Shown: positions 18,099-27,087, numbered from the stretch's first letter. The stretch is 64,000 nucleotides of DNA from SHVO01 sp050250575 (GCA_050250575.1 JBFWOJ010000008.1:62001-126000), one strand, 5' to 3'. The notes: generated by a model from the sequence alone, not told the origin. A program made the numbers and translations.

Positions 18099-19177
18099 CA
18101 CGCTCGTTTTTCGCCGCGGTTTGTATCGCGCTGGCCGCCTGCGCACCGAAGTTCGATCCGCCGCCGGGCTACGTCGGCGGGTTCTTGTGGAACTCCGACA
18201 AGAGCCGGACGGCCGTGGTGCAGCCGGGCGACACGCTCTACACGATTTCCCGGCGCTACGATGCGCCGACCAAGGCCATCGCGGCGCGCAATGGCCTCTC
18301 CCCGCCTTATGCGCTGACGGTCGGTCAGACGCTGATCCTCGATCCCGCCCGGCGTCATACGGTCACCGCCGGCCAGACCTTGAACGCCATTGCCAACATC
18401 TACGACGTCGATCTTGGTCTGATCGCGGCGACCAACGATCTGCGCGAGCCTTTTGTGCTGCGCCCGGGTCAGGAGCTGTGGATCCCCGATCCTTTCACCC
18501 AAGCGGCGCAACCGACGCGCAACGAGCGCGGCGATATCGACGTGGCCGAGGTCGCGGTCCCGCCGCCGGTGCGTTCGGGCATCAAGGCGGAATCCTTGCC
18601 GCCGCCGCCCGGCGCGCCTGCGATCGAGAACACGCCGGCGCCGCTGCCGCCGCCCGCCTCGGCTCCGTCCCCGAAACCGACGCCGCGCGCCCAGCCGGGA
18701 CCGGCGCCGGTCGATGCGCCGGACGAACCTTCGACGGAAGAGACGCAGGTCGCCGTCGTCCCGCCGTCCCAGCTGCCCGATCCCGCGCCGCGCGCCGCCG
18801 CGCGTTTTGCCCGGCCGATCTCGGGCAAAGTCATTGCGAATTTCGGTCCCGCCGGCGGCGGGCTCCATAACGACGGCATCAACATCGCCGCCCCGCTTGG
18901 GACCGAGGTGCGCGCCGCCGACAACGGCGTGATCGCCTACGCCGGCAACGAGCTCCGCGGTTTTGGGAACCTGCTTCTCATCAAACATGCCGACGGTTGG
19001 ACCACTGCCTACGCTCACAACGAGAAGCTCCTGGTGAAACGCGGCGATGCGGTGACCCAAGGCCAGGTGATCGCCACCGTCGGGCGCACGGGGAACGTGG
19101 ACTCCCCTCAGCTCCATTTTGAGGTGAGGAAAGGGACGCAGGCCATGAACCCGGTCGAATTCCTGGCCGCGCGCTAG
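18095..19177 (+). CDS. LysM/M23 lipoprotein, NlpD/LdpF-like cell-wall hydrolase activator
   Basis: Envelope lipoprotein of 360 aa: signal with lipobox ALAAC (Cys about 16), two LysM peptidoglycan-binding repeats (about 43-90 and 91-135), a Pro/Ala-rich linker, and a C-terminal M23 domain (about 245-360). The M23 zinc site is degenerate: the HxxxD position reads HNDGIN with Asn replacing the metal-binding Asp, although the later LHFE motif is kept. By analogy with NlpD and alphaproteobacterial LdpF it more likely activates an amidase than cuts peptidoglycan itself. Gene order surE-pcm-nlpD is typical. Confidence 0.88.
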   Translation: MTRSFFAAVCIALAACAPKFDPPPGYVGGFLWNSDKSRTAVVQPGDTLYTISRRYDAPTKAIAARNGLSPPYALTVGQTLILDPARRHTVTAGQTLNAIANIYDVDLGLIAATNDLREPFVLRPGQELWIPDPFTQAAQPTRNERGDIDVAEVAVPPPVRSGIKAESLPPPPGAPAIENTPAPLPPPASAPSPKPTPRAQPGPAPVDAPDEPSTEETQVAVVPPSQLPDPAPRAAARFARPISGKVIANFGPAGGGLHNDGINIAAPLGTEVRAADNGVIAYAGNELRGFGNLLLIKHADGWTTAYAHNEKLLVKRGDAVTQGQVIATVGRTGNVDSPQLHFEVRKGTQAMNPVEFLAAR

Positions 19178-19367
19178 CCGTTACCTCCACGCGCCGAATT
19201 AACGCCTTGGCCGCCTTGCAGAAATCGTAACGCGTGCCTATCTCGCCGGTACGCCTTCCGGCTTGGGAATCTGGGGTGGATATCGTTTGCAAGGCGTGCC
19301 CGGGTGGGTATATTCCGCCCGTCTTGGCTCCCAAAATGGGGCCTACTTCATTGAGGGAGTTGCGGAA

Positions 19368-19724
19368 ATGTGGATTTCACCGGCCTTTGCACAGGCCGCC
19401 GGCGCTGCAGGACAGCCGAATGCCTTCATGTCATTCCTGCCGCTGCTCCTCATCTTCGTCGTCTTCTACTTCCTTCTCATCCGTCCGCAGCAGAAGAAGC
19501 TGAAAGAGCACCGCGCAATGCTGACCGCGCTGCGCCGCGGCGACCGCATCGTCACCAACGGCGGGATCATCGGCCTGGTCACCAAGGTTGAAGACCGGGA
19601 GCTGATCGTCGAGATCGCCGACGGGGTGCGGGTCCATGTGGCCCGGGACATGGTCGCGAGCGTCGTCAGCAAGACCGAACCTGTGGGCGACAAGGCCGAC
19701 GGCGACAAGAAAGACGAGAAATAA
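19368..19724 (+). CDS. yajC: Preprotein translocase subunit YajC
   Basis: Small accessory subunit of the SecDF-YajC complex, 118 aa from the ATG at 19368. Earlier in-frame starts would add 35 residues not seen in the family. One membrane helix (about 20-37) is followed by the signature LLIRPQQKKLKEHRAML and a soluble domain with GDRIVTNGGIIG. Secretion partners secD and secF follow in the same direction. Confidence 0.95.
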   Translation: MWISPAFAQAAGAAGQPNAFMSFLPLLLIFVVFYFLLIRPQQKKLKEHRAMLTALRRGDRIVTNGGIIGLVTKVEDRELIVEIADGVRVHVARDMVASVVSKTEPVGDKADGDKKDEK

Positions 19725-19759
19725 GGACGGCGTTTCCAGCCGAAGCGAAGGTGTAAGCG

Positions 19760-21310
19760 ATGAATACCCTGCAGTACGGCACCTTCAAGATGATCCTCGT
19801 CACCTTGGTGACGCTGATCGGCATCGCCTTCGCGATGCCGAACGTGCTTCCGGCGAACGTGCGCGCCGCCTTGCCGTCGTGGATGAAGCCCATGTCGCTC
19901 GGCCTCGACCTGCGCGGCGGCTCATATCTATTGATGGAAGTCGATGTCGCCGCCGTCGGCAAGGAGCAGCTCAACAACCTGACCGAAATCGCCCGTGCGG
20001 CGTTGCGCGAGGCGCGGATCGGGTACCGCACCTTGAGGGCCACCGACGACGGCGTCTACGTGACGCTCGTGCGGCCGGAAGACGCCGCGCCGGCGCGCAC
20101 CGCGATCGCAAACGCCGCCCCCGGCATGACGGTCGAAAGCCCCGACGCCGAGCGCATCCGCATCTCGGTGCCTGAAGCCCTGCAGCGGGAGCGTGAGCTC
20201 TCGGCGGTCAGCCAGTCGCTGGAGATCGTGCGCCGCCGCGTCGATGAATTCGGCACCAGCGAGCCGAATATCCAGCGTCAGGGACGTGACCGCATCATCG
20301 TCGAGCTTCCGGGCGTCGACGAACCGGAGCGCATCAAGGCGCTGATCGGCCAGACCGCGAAGCTCACGTTTCACCTGGTCGAGCCCGGCGCCGCCGCTGG
20401 CCGCGAGCTTCCGGCGGGGACCATGCTGCTGCCGTCGACGCAGGACCCGAACTACAATTTCGTCGTCCGGCGCCGCGTGGAAGTGGAGGGCGACCGCCTC
20501 GTCGATGCCCAGGCGACCTATCAGAACGGCCTGCCGGTCGTCAGCTTCCGCTTCGATACCGCCGGAGGCATGGCGTTCGGGCGGGTCACCAGCGCCGCCG
20601 TCGGTCAGAATCTGGCCATCGTGCTCGACAACAAGGTGATCAGCGCGCCGACGATCAAAAGCGCCATCGTCGGCGGCTCGGGGATTATTGAAGGAGTCGG
20701 CGACATCAAGGCGGCGCAGGACCTTGCGCTGCTGCTGCGCGCCGGTGCATTGCCCGCGCCTCTGATCATGCTCGAAGAGCGCACCGTGGGTCCGAGCCTC
20801 GGGGCGGATTCGATCGAAGACGGCAAGAACGCCACCATCGTCGGCGGCATCTTGATCGCCGGCTTCATGATCCTCTCCTACTTCATGTTCGGTCTGCTGG
20901 CGGTCATCGCGATGGTCATCAACGTCGTCCTGCTGATGGCCGCGTTGAGCGTGATCGGCGCCACGCTGACCCTGCCGGGGATCGCCGGAATCGTGCTCAC
21001 CCTCGGCATGAGCGTGGACTCCAACGTCCTCATATACGAGCGCATGCGCGAGGAATGGCGCGCGGGCCGCACGCTCCTCAATTCGCTCGGCTCCGGCTTC
21101 GGCGGCGCTTTCACCGCCATCGTGGATTCCAACATCACCCAGTTGATCTCGGGTATCCTTCTGTTCTTCCTGGGCTCGGGACCGGTGCGCGGCTTCGCCG
21201 TTACCTTGTCGCTCGGCGTCTTCACCTCGTTGTTTGCCACCATCATGGTCACGCGCATGCTCGTGATCCTGTGGTACCGCGCCGGCAAACGACAAGAACT
21301 TCCGATCTAG
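19760..21310 (+). CDS. secD: Protein translocase subunit SecD
   Basis: RND-family membrane protein that uses the proton gradient to complete Sec-dependent export. It is 516 aa: an N-terminal helix, a large periplasmic P1 domain with LGLDLRGGSYLLMEVD and the PGV segment, then five more helices ending in the LTLPGIAGIVLTLGMSVDSN region with the conserved Asp used in proton transfer. secF follows 12 bases later with a strong AGGAGG ribosome-binding site. Confidence 0.96.
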   Translation: MNTLQYGTFKMILVTLVTLIGIAFAMPNVLPANVRAALPSWMKPMSLGLDLRGGSYLLMEVDVAAVGKEQLNNLTEIARAALREARIGYRTLRATDDGVYVTLVRPEDAAPARTAIANAAPGMTVESPDAERIRISVPEALQRERELSAVSQSLEIVRRRVDEFGTSEPNIQRQGRDRIIVELPGVDEPERIKALIGQTAKLTFHLVEPGAAAGRELPAGTMLLPSTQDPNYNFVVRRRVEVEGDRLVDAQATYQNGLPVVSFRFDTAGGMAFGRVTSAAVGQNLAIVLDNKVISAPTIKSAIVGGSGIIEGVGDIKAAQDLALLLRAGALPAPLIMLEERTVGPSLGADSIEDGKNATIVGGILIAGFMILSYFMFGLLAVIAMVINVVLLMAALSVIGATLTLPGIAGIVLTLGMSVDSNVLIYERMREEWRAGRTLLNSLGSGFGGAFTAIVDSNITQLISGILLFFLGSGPVRGFAVTLSLGVFTSLFATIMVTRMLVILWYRAGKRQELPI

Positions 21311-21322
21311 AGGAGGCACGCC

Positions 21323-22291
21323 ATGGCTCTTCAGCCGATCATGCGCTACGCGCTCAAGGAGTTTAAGGTCGACTTCATCGGTCCGCGCTTCTACGCGATG
21401 ACCTTGTCGGCCTTCATGGTCGTCGCTTCGCTATTGTCGATCGCGATCCAGGGGTTCAACTTCGGCATCGACTTTGCCGGCGGCGTGCTGGTCGAAGTGC
21501 GCCACGAAAAGCGGATCGACGTAGCCGAGCTGCGGAACGACATCAATGCGCTGAACCTGGGCGACGTCACCATCAGCACCTTCGGCTCGGAGGGCAATAC
21601 GGTCGCCATCCGCGTCCCGCAGCAGGAAGGCGGAGATCAGGCCCAGACCGCGGCGCTGAAGCGCGTGCAGGAAGCCTTGGGGCCCGGCTTCACCGTGCTG
21701 CGCACCGAGGTCGTCGGTCCGAAGGTGGGCGCCGAGCTCATGGTCGGCGGCGCGCTCGCCATTGCCTTGGCGCTGATCGGGATCATGGTTTACGTCTGGC
21801 TGCGCTTCGAGTGGCAGTTCGCCCTGGGCGCGGTGCTTTCGCTGACCCACGACGTCATCACGACGCTGGGGATCTTCTCGATCTTCCAGCTCCAGTTCGA
21901 CCTCAATACCGTGGCGGCCGTGCTGACCATCGCGGGCCTGTCGGTGAACGACACGGTGGTGGTCTACGACCGCGTCCGCGAGACCTTGCGCAAGTACCGC
22001 AAGATGCCGCTCGCCGACCTCCTCAACTTCGCCATCAACAAGGTCCTGGCGCGCACCTTGGTTACGAACCTCACGGCCGGCCTTGCCGTGATTGCGCTGC
22101 TGATCGGCGGCGGCGAGGTGCTGCGCGGGTTCTCGATCGCCCTGACGTGGGGCATGATCGTCGGTTCCTATTCGACCATCTACGTGGCGCTGCCGATGCT
22201 GGTCTATCTCGACGTGCGCCGCGACGACGCCGTCGGCACCGGTTCGACGCCGGTGCCGGAGTATGAGCGCACCCCGTCGCCGGCCGAGTAA
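21323..22291 (+). CDS. secF: Protein translocase subunit SecF
   Basis: Partner of SecD, 322 aa with six membrane helices. The signature FNFGIDFAGGVLVEV is in the periplasmic domain, and the helix 4 segment LTIAGLSVNDTVVVYDRVRE carries the conserved Asp. A ribosome-binding site AGGAGG precedes the ATG. The coding end runs close to the Mth938-like gene. Confidence 0.96.
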   Translation: MALQPIMRYALKEFKVDFIGPRFYAMTLSAFMVVASLLSIAIQGFNFGIDFAGGVLVEVRHEKRIDVAELRNDINALNLGDVTISTFGSEGNTVAIRVPQQEGGDQAQTAALKRVQEALGPGFTVLRTEVVGPKVGAELMVGGALAIALALIGIMVYVWLRFEWQFALGAVLSLTHDVITTLGIFSIFQLQFDLNTVAAVLTIAGLSVNDTVVVYDRVRETLRKYRKMPLADLLNFAINKVLARTLVTNLTAGLAVIALLIGGGEVLRGFSIALTWGMIVGSYSTIYVALPMLVYLDVRRDDAVGTGSTPVPEYERTPSPAE

Positions 22292-22296
22292 GTCCG

Positions 22297-22677
22297 ATTT
22301 CGGTAAACCTGACGCGCCAGACCACGGGCTCGCAGCCGCAGATTCAGAAGTATGGCGGCGGCGGCTTCCGGGTTGCGGGCGAGACCTATCAGGGCTCGAT
22401 CATCGTTCACCCCGCCGGCGTGACGGCCTGGCCCGTCACGGCATTTGCGGACGTGACGCTGGAAGCGCTGGCGCCGGTGCTCGCGCTCGCCGGCCGGGTC
22501 GATGTCTGTCTTGTCGGCTGCGGGGCGAGCCTCCGTCCGCTGCCGCTGGCCCTGCGCGCGAAGCTGAAAGAAGCGGGTTTGCCTGCCGATCCCATGGATA
22601 CGGGGGCGGCCTGCCGCACTTATAATGTGCTGGCCGGCGAAGGGCGCGCGGTCGCCGCGGCGCTGATTGCGGTGTAG
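22297..22677 (+). CDS. Mth938/NDUFAF3-like domain protein, start codon unresolved
   Basis: About 126 aa if translation begins near 22297. The frame reads ISVNLTRQTTG, IQKYGGGGFRVAGETYQGSI, AWPV and a C-terminal VGCGASLRPL stretch, which is the Mth938/DUF498 fold related to mitochondrial complex I assembly factor NDUFAF3. The frame between the TGA at 22264-22266 and the conserved domain has no ATG, GTG or TTG; the first one is a GTG at 22420, which would delete the N-terminal third of the domain. The start might be a rare ATT (22297) or CTG (22309), or a small sequence error may hide it. The position behind secDF is conserved in alphaproteobacteria. Confidence 0.75.
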   Translation: MSVNLTRQTTGSQPQIQKYGGGGFRVAGETYQGSIIVHPAGVTAWPVTAFADVTLEALAPVLALAGRVDVCLVGCGASLRPLPLALRAKLKEAGLPADPMDTGAACRTYNVLAGEGRAVAAALIAV

Positions 22678-22716
22678 GCTCCTCGCCACACTCACGCGAT
22701 CCCGGGGAGGGCGCGG

Positions 22717-23880
22717 ATGCGCAGCCTGGTTCTGATCCTGCTTCTTGGTGTCGCGAGCGCGCGGGCGCAGGTTCCGGATGGATCCTTGCCGTCTGTGCCG
22801 GCGGTGCAGCCGGCGTTGCTTCCCGATGCGCCGACGGATTACAGCCGCGCCGACCATTGGCTCTGCCGGCCGGATAAGGCCGACAATCCGTGCCGGATTG
22901 CGCTCGATGCGGTCGTCCTCGGCGATGACGGGACGGACCTCGAGCACACGCCGCTTCCGGCGTCCGCGCCGGTGGATTGCTTCTACGTCTATCCGACGGT
23001 CTCCGGTCAATCGGGCTATTTCAGCGATCTCGCGATCGAAGAGGTCCATCGCGACATCGCCGCGGGCCAGGCGGCGCGCTTCAGCACTTTGTGCAACGTC
23101 TACGCGCCGGTCTACCGCCAGCTCACGCTCGCCGGACTGAGCTGGTCCTCGCGCAACGGGTTCTTGCGCGACGACCGGAACTGGCGCGACGTCCGCGCCG
23201 CGTTCGCGCATTACCTGGCGCACGACAACAAGGGCCGCGGCGTCGTGTTCGTCGGCCACAGCCAGGGCGCGCGCATGATCACGGCGCTGATCAAGGAGTT
23301 CGTCGAGGGAAAGCCGCTGCAAAAGCAGCTCGTGCTCGCCGTCCTTGCCGGCAACGGCGACGACATGTTCGGCGCCGGCGGGAGCATGACGGTGGCCCCG
23401 CGCGGCCGCACCCGCGGCGGCACCTTCGAAAGCCTGCCCATGTGCCGCCTGCCGGGAGAAGCGGGTTGCATCATCGCCTGGTCCAGCTATGCGGCGAACT
23501 ATGAAGGGCCTCGGGCGTTCGGCAATCACGACAAGGCGGGGCATGTGGGCGCCTGCGTGAGCCCGGCGGATATCGGCAGCGGCGCCGGCAACGCGATCGC
23601 CTATTTCCACAGTTCGCACAGGGCCGCTCTTGCGGTGCAGGAGGCGCCGACGCCGTTCATCAAGGTCGATCAACAGATGTCGGTGGTGTGCGCGATCGAT
23701 TCTCACGGCCACGTCCTGCGGCTCAGCGTGCGTGAAGGGCCGCATGCCGAGAAGCTGCGGCGCTTCCTTGCGCCCTACGGCGAAAGTCCGGTCAACTTGC
23801 ACATGCTCGATCTCGCCCTCGTTCAGGGCAACGTGATCGATGCCGTTGCAAGAGCTTCGGCGCGCTGGCGGGCCAAATAA
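22717..23880 (+). CDS. Secreted DUF3089 alpha/beta-hydrolase-fold protein
   Basis: A 387-aa protein with an N-terminal signal peptide (about 1-18). The start DYSRADHWLCRPDKADNPC, followed by FYVYPTVS, is typical of DUF3089. GHSQGA in the middle is a nucleophile elbow, so a serine esterase or lipase-like activity is likely. Several Cys residues would form disulphides in the periplasm. It ends 3 bases before a strong hairpin shared with the convergent PuuD-like gene. Confidence 0.82.
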   Translation: MRSLVLILLLGVASARAQVPDGSLPSVPAVQPALLPDAPTDYSRADHWLCRPDKADNPCRIALDAVVLGDDGTDLEHTPLPASAPVDCFYVYPTVSGQSGYFSDLAIEEVHRDIAAGQAARFSTLCNVYAPVYRQLTLAGLSWSSRNGFLRDDRNWRDVRAAFAHYLAHDNKGRGVVFVGHSQGARMITALIKEFVEGKPLQKQLVLAVLAGNGDDMFGAGGSMTVAPRGRTRGGTFESLPMCRLPGEAGCIIAWSSYAANYEGPRAFGNHDKAGHVGACVSPADIGSGAGNAIAYFHSSHRAALAVQEAPTPFIKVDQQMSVVCAIDSHGHVLRLSVREGPHAEKLRRFLAPYGESPVNLHMLDLALVQGNVIDAVARASARWRAK

Positions 23881-23908
23881 AAAAGCGGGGCGCCGAAGCG
23901 CCCCGCTT
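23876..23908 (-). terminator. Rho-independent terminator for the PuuD-like gene
   Basis: A perfect 11-bp inverted repeat (23883-23893 and 23898-23908) with a 4-base loop that reads TTCG on the minus strand, followed on that strand by a run of about six T with more T/A after it. It ends transcription of the minus-strand gene and may act as a barrier for the convergent DUF3089 gene. Confidence 0.85.
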
Positions 23909-23926
23909 GCCGGCATTCAAATCCGT

Positions 23927-24517
23927 TTAGGCCAGGTGCATTTGAGCCGTCATGGCCAGCAGCATCGGGATCGAGAGCAGGGTGTTGATGCGCGAGAACA
24001 GCATCGCCGTGCGCGCGGCCTTGGCTTTCGCGTCCGCTTCCACGGTGACGATGCCGAGGGCTTTCTTCTGGTTCGGCCAGATCACGAACCACACATTGAA
24101 CCACATGATGATGGCCAGCCACATGCCGACGCCGATGATGGTGGCCTGGCCGGTCTGCTGCCCGAGCATCAGCGCATCGACGAGGTAGCCTTGCAGGTGT
24201 GCCACGATCAGACCGGTGATCAGGGTCACCATCGCGGCCCAGCGGAAGTAGAAGAGGGCCGCGGGCGCGATCACCTTGCCGATAGCGGGCTTCTGCTCGT
24301 CGGGGATCTTCGGCATGTTCGGGATCTGCACGAAGTTGAAGTACCAGAGCAGGCCGATCCACATGACGCCGGCCGCGACGTGGAAGTAGCGGAAGAGCCA
24401 ATTCCAGAAATTGATATCGAAACTGGTTCGGTTGAGACCGATGATGAGGAAGACGATGATCGCGAGGACAATACCGGCGATGACGGTGTTCCGGAGGTTT
24501 GTGAGAATGGCTGCCAT
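23927..24517 (-). CDS. Urate hydroxylase PuuD-family membrane protein (short form)
   Basis: A 196-aa membrane protein with about five helices, starting at the ATG at 24517 with a GGGAAAT ribosome-binding site; an upstream extension of 14 codons is not needed. FWNWLFRYFHVAAGVMWIGLLW and later WFNVWFVIWPNQKKALG match the membrane domain of PuuD (PF06181). True PuuD has an extra C-terminal cytochrome c, absent here. His residues in the helices might bind haem. Whether it acts on urate is uncertain; no other purine genes are nearby. Confidence 0.72.
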   Translation of the reverse strand: MAAILTNLRNTVIAGIVLAIIVFLIIGLNRTSFDINFWNWLFRYFHVAAGVMWIGLLWYFNFVQIPNMPKIPDEQKPAIGKVIAPAALFYFRWAAMVTLITGLIVAHLQGYLVDALMLGQQTGQATIIGVGMWLAIIMWFNVWFVIWPNQKKALGIVTVEADAKAKAARTAMLFSRINTLLSIPMLLAMTAQMHLA

Positions 24518-24652
24518 GGGATTTCCCTTCTTGTGGATTACGGCCGCGAGGCGGGCCAATCACGAGTCCTCCCGACCGCCCCACGCGAGGGTTGCCATGT
24601 TACTCCATTTCCCGCACCGTGCAAGAAACGCAAATGAACTCAAATCCTTAAC

Positions 24653-25480
24653 ATGAGCTATCTCGCCGATCAGGTGAGGCGCGACGACCACGACCGCTAT
24701 CTCTGCGCGCTTTTTGCGCCGGCGCTCGTGCGCGAGGACCTGTTCGCGCTGTACGCCTTCAATGCCGAAGTGGCGAAGGTGCGCGACAGCGTCACCGAGC
24801 AGTTGATTGGGCGCATGAAGCTGCAGTGGTGGCGCGACGTGATCGCAGCCGTTTATGAGAACGGCAACGTGCCCAAGGGTCATCCGGTGGTCACGGCGCT
24901 CGCCGAGATCATTTCCCGTCACTCGCTCGACCGCATCGACTTCGACACGCTGCTCGACACCCGCGAGCGCGATGTAGGCGACGACGCATTTGCCGACGTC
25001 ATGGACCTCGAGAGCTATGCCGATGGCACCTCGGCGCGCCTGACCTCATTGGCGTTGCAGATACTGGGCGTGCGGGACGAGGCGAGCCGCGCCGCCGGCC
25101 GTCACGTGGGAATCGCCTGGTCGCTCACCGGCTTGATGCGTGCCGTGTTGTTCCATGCGCGGGCCAACCGCGTGCCGTTGCCGCTGGACCTCCTGACCGG
25201 CGCCGCCTTGACGGCCCATGACGTGCAGGAGCAGCGCAATGCGGCGCGCCTCGCCGCCGTGATCGCGCACGTCGCGCAGGTGGCCCGGGCTCATATCGAC
25301 AAGGCGCGCACGCATCAGGTCGATGCGCGCGCCATTCCCGCGTTGCTGCCGGCGACGCTGGCGGAATCTTATCTCAAGGGCCTGGAGCGCCGGAGGTACG
25401 ACGTCTTCGATCCGCGTCACGCCCTACAGCGGCCGGCCGTCGCTCGCCTGATCTGGAACGGATGGCGGCGGCGGTTTTAG
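24653..25480 (+). CDS. Squalene/phytoene synthase homologue, NDUFAF6-like
   Basis: A 275-aa protein with the isoprenoid synthase class I fold. The N-terminal segment CALFAPALVREDLFALYAFN and MKLQWWRDVI match the squalene/phytoene synthase family, but the Asp-rich DxxxD substrate-binding motifs of active synthases are missing. This is the pattern of the NDUFAF6-like group, thought to assist complex I assembly rather than make terpenes. The nearby Mth938/NDUFAF3-like gene supports this. It is divergent from the PuuD-like gene and its 3' end overlaps the convergent small membrane gene by 57 bases. Confidence 0.82.
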   Translation: MSYLADQVRRDDHDRYLCALFAPALVREDLFALYAFNAEVAKVRDSVTEQLIGRMKLQWWRDVIAAVYENGNVPKGHPVVTALAEIISRHSLDRIDFDTLLDTRERDVGDDAFADVMDLESYADGTSARLTSLALQILGVRDEASRAAGRHVGIAWSLTGLMRAVLFHARANRVPLPLDLLTGAALTAHDVQEQRNAARLAAVIAHVAQVARAHIDKARTHQVDARAIPALLPATLAESYLKGLERRRYDVFDPRHALQRPAVARLIWNGWRRRF

Positions 25481-25717
25481 GCCGCGCACGGCGGCGATCG
25501 CCGCCCACAGTCCGCAAACGATCGCGAGCAGCACGGCGAGCGCGGCGAAGCCGGCCAGCGACCGGCTGACGGTGTCGAACATATATTCGAATTGGCTTTG
25601 GAACGGCGAGCGCGGCGGCGCCTTCGGCATCACGCCGAAGAAGACGAAGAAGGCGTAGGCCGCGAGCAGCGCGCGGAAATAGAAGGTGCGGATGAGATAC
25701 CCGAAATAGGCGCTCAT
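25424..25717 (-). CDS. Small two-helix membrane protein downstream of trmFO
   Basis: A 97-aa protein beginning SAYFGYLIRTFYFRALLAAY after Met, with hydrophobic stretches at about 15-30 and 55-77 and a Pro-rich C-terminus. I do not recognise a family. Its ATG overlaps the trmFO stop (ATGA), so it is probably co-translated with trmFO. The open frame extends further upstream only as a shadow of trmFO. The 3' end overlaps the end of the convergent NDUFAF6-like gene. Confidence 0.62.
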   Translation of the reverse strand: MSAYFGYLIRTFYFRALLAAYAFFVFFGVMPKAPPRSPFQSQFEYMFDTVSRSLAGFAALAVLLAIVCGLWAAIAAVRGLKPPPPSVPDQASDGRPL

Positions 25718-27087
25718 TCCGCCGCCAGCTTTGCGCCGAGCCAGGCGTCGAGATCGGCGCGTGCGCGTTCGGACACCGCCTTTTTGCGGTCGCGGCCCTT
25801 GATAGGCCGTCCTTTCGCGTCCTTTGCGTCGATGTCGGGGAACAGACCGAAGTTGATGTTCATCGGCTGGAAGGTCGACGCCATCGCGCCGCCGGTGATG
25901 TGGCGGAGCAGGGCGCCCAGGGCAGTGGTCGCTGGCGGCAGCGCGGGCGCGCTGCCGCTGCGTTCGGCGGCGGCGAACCGTCCGGCCATCAGCCCGACGG
26001 CGGCGCTTTCCACATAGCCTTCGCAGCCCGTGATCTGGCCGGCGAAACGCAGCCGCGGCATCGCTTTCAGCCGCAGCGTCCCGTCCAGCAACCGCGGCGA
26101 ATTGATGAAGGTATTGCGGTGGATACCGCCGAGGCGCGCGAACTCCGCGTTCTCGAGGCCGGGGATCATGCGGAAGATCCGCACCTGCTCGCCGTGCTTC
26201 AGCTTCGTCTGGAAGCCGACCATGTTGAACAACGTGCCGAGGGCATTGTCCTGGCGCAGCTGCACCACCGCCCACGGACGGTGACCCTTGCGCGGATCGC
26301 ATAAACCGATCGGCTTCATGGGCCCGAAGGCGAGTGTATTCACGCCGCGTTCGGCCATGACTTCGATGGGCAGGCAGCCGTCGAAGTACGGCGTGTCTTT
26401 TTCCCACTGTTTGAATTCGGTCTTTTCGCCGCGCAGGAGTTCGCCGACGAAGGCTTCGTACTCATTCTTGGTCAGGGGACAGTTGATGTAGTCGGCGCCG
26501 CCGCCTTCGACTTCCGCGCCTTTGTCGTAGCGCGACTGAAACCACGCGATGTCCATATTTATGGACTCCGTGTGCACGATCGGCGCAATCGCGTCGAAGA
26601 AGGCGAGGGCGTCCTCACCGGTGAGTTCGCCGATCGCCGCGCTCAAGGCCGGCGAGGTGAGGGGGCCGGTCGCGATAATCACGCTGTCCCAGTCTTGCGG
26701 CGGCAGGCCGGCGACTTCCTCGCGGGAAAGGCTCACGTTCGGATGGGCGAGGAGCTTTTCCTGGACCGCGGCGGAGAAACCGTCGCGATCGACGGCGAGC
26801 GCCGAGCCCGCGGGCACGCGGTGCGCGTCGGCGGCGCTCATGATGAGCGACCCCATGCGGCGCATCTCGGCATGCAACAGGCCGACCGCGTTGTAGTCCG
26901 CATCGTCGGAGCGGAAGGAGTTCGAGCATACCAGCTCCGCAAGGAAGTCGGTCTTGTGGGCGTCGGTCGTGCGCTGCGGGCGCATTTCGTGGATGACGAC
27001 CGGCCGGCCGGCCTTCGCGATCTGCCAGGCCGCCTCGCTGCCGGCAAGCCCGCCGCCGATGATATGAATGGGTTTTTCGACGCTCAT
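25714..27087 (-). CDS. trmFO: Methylenetetrahydrofolate-tRNA-(uracil-5-)-methyltransferase TrmFO
   Basis: Folate- and FAD-dependent enzyme that makes m5U54 in the tRNA T-loop. It is 457 aa from the ATG at 27087, where IHIIGGGLAGSEAAWQIA (the FAD Rossmann motif) begins six residues in; 29 extra codons upstream are not conserved. Further signatures are ELVCSNSFRSDD and LTKNEYEAFVGELL. Common in alphaproteobacteria lacking TrmA-type methylation. Confidence 0.95.
   Translation of the reverse strand: MSVEKPIHIIGGGLAGSEAAWQIAKAGRPVVIHEMRPQRTTDAHKTDFLAELVCSNSFRSDDADYNAVGLLHAEMRRMGSLIMSAADAHRVPAGSALAVDRDGFSAAVQEKLLAHPNVSLSREEVAGLPPQDWDSVIIATGPLTSPALSAAIGELTGEDALAFFDAIAPIVHTESINMDIAWFQSRYDKGAEVEGGGADYINCPLTKNEYEAFVGELLRGEKTEFKQWEKDTPYFDGCLPIEVMAERGVNTLAFGPMKPIGLCDPRKGHRPWAVVQLRQDNALGTLFNMVGFQTKLKHGEQVRIFRMIPGLENAEFARLGGIHRNTFINSPRLLDGTLRLKAMPRLRFAGQITGCEGYVESAAVGLMAGRFAAAERSGSAPALPPATTALGALLRHITGGAMASTFQPMNINFGLFPDIDAKDAKGRPIKGRDRKKAVSERARADLDAWLGAKLAAE

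Noticed and set aside
22204..23916. Minus-strand open frame of 570 aa across the DUF3089 gene
   Set aside because: Antisense shadow; DUF3089 has diagnostic motifs and the terminator lies at its end.
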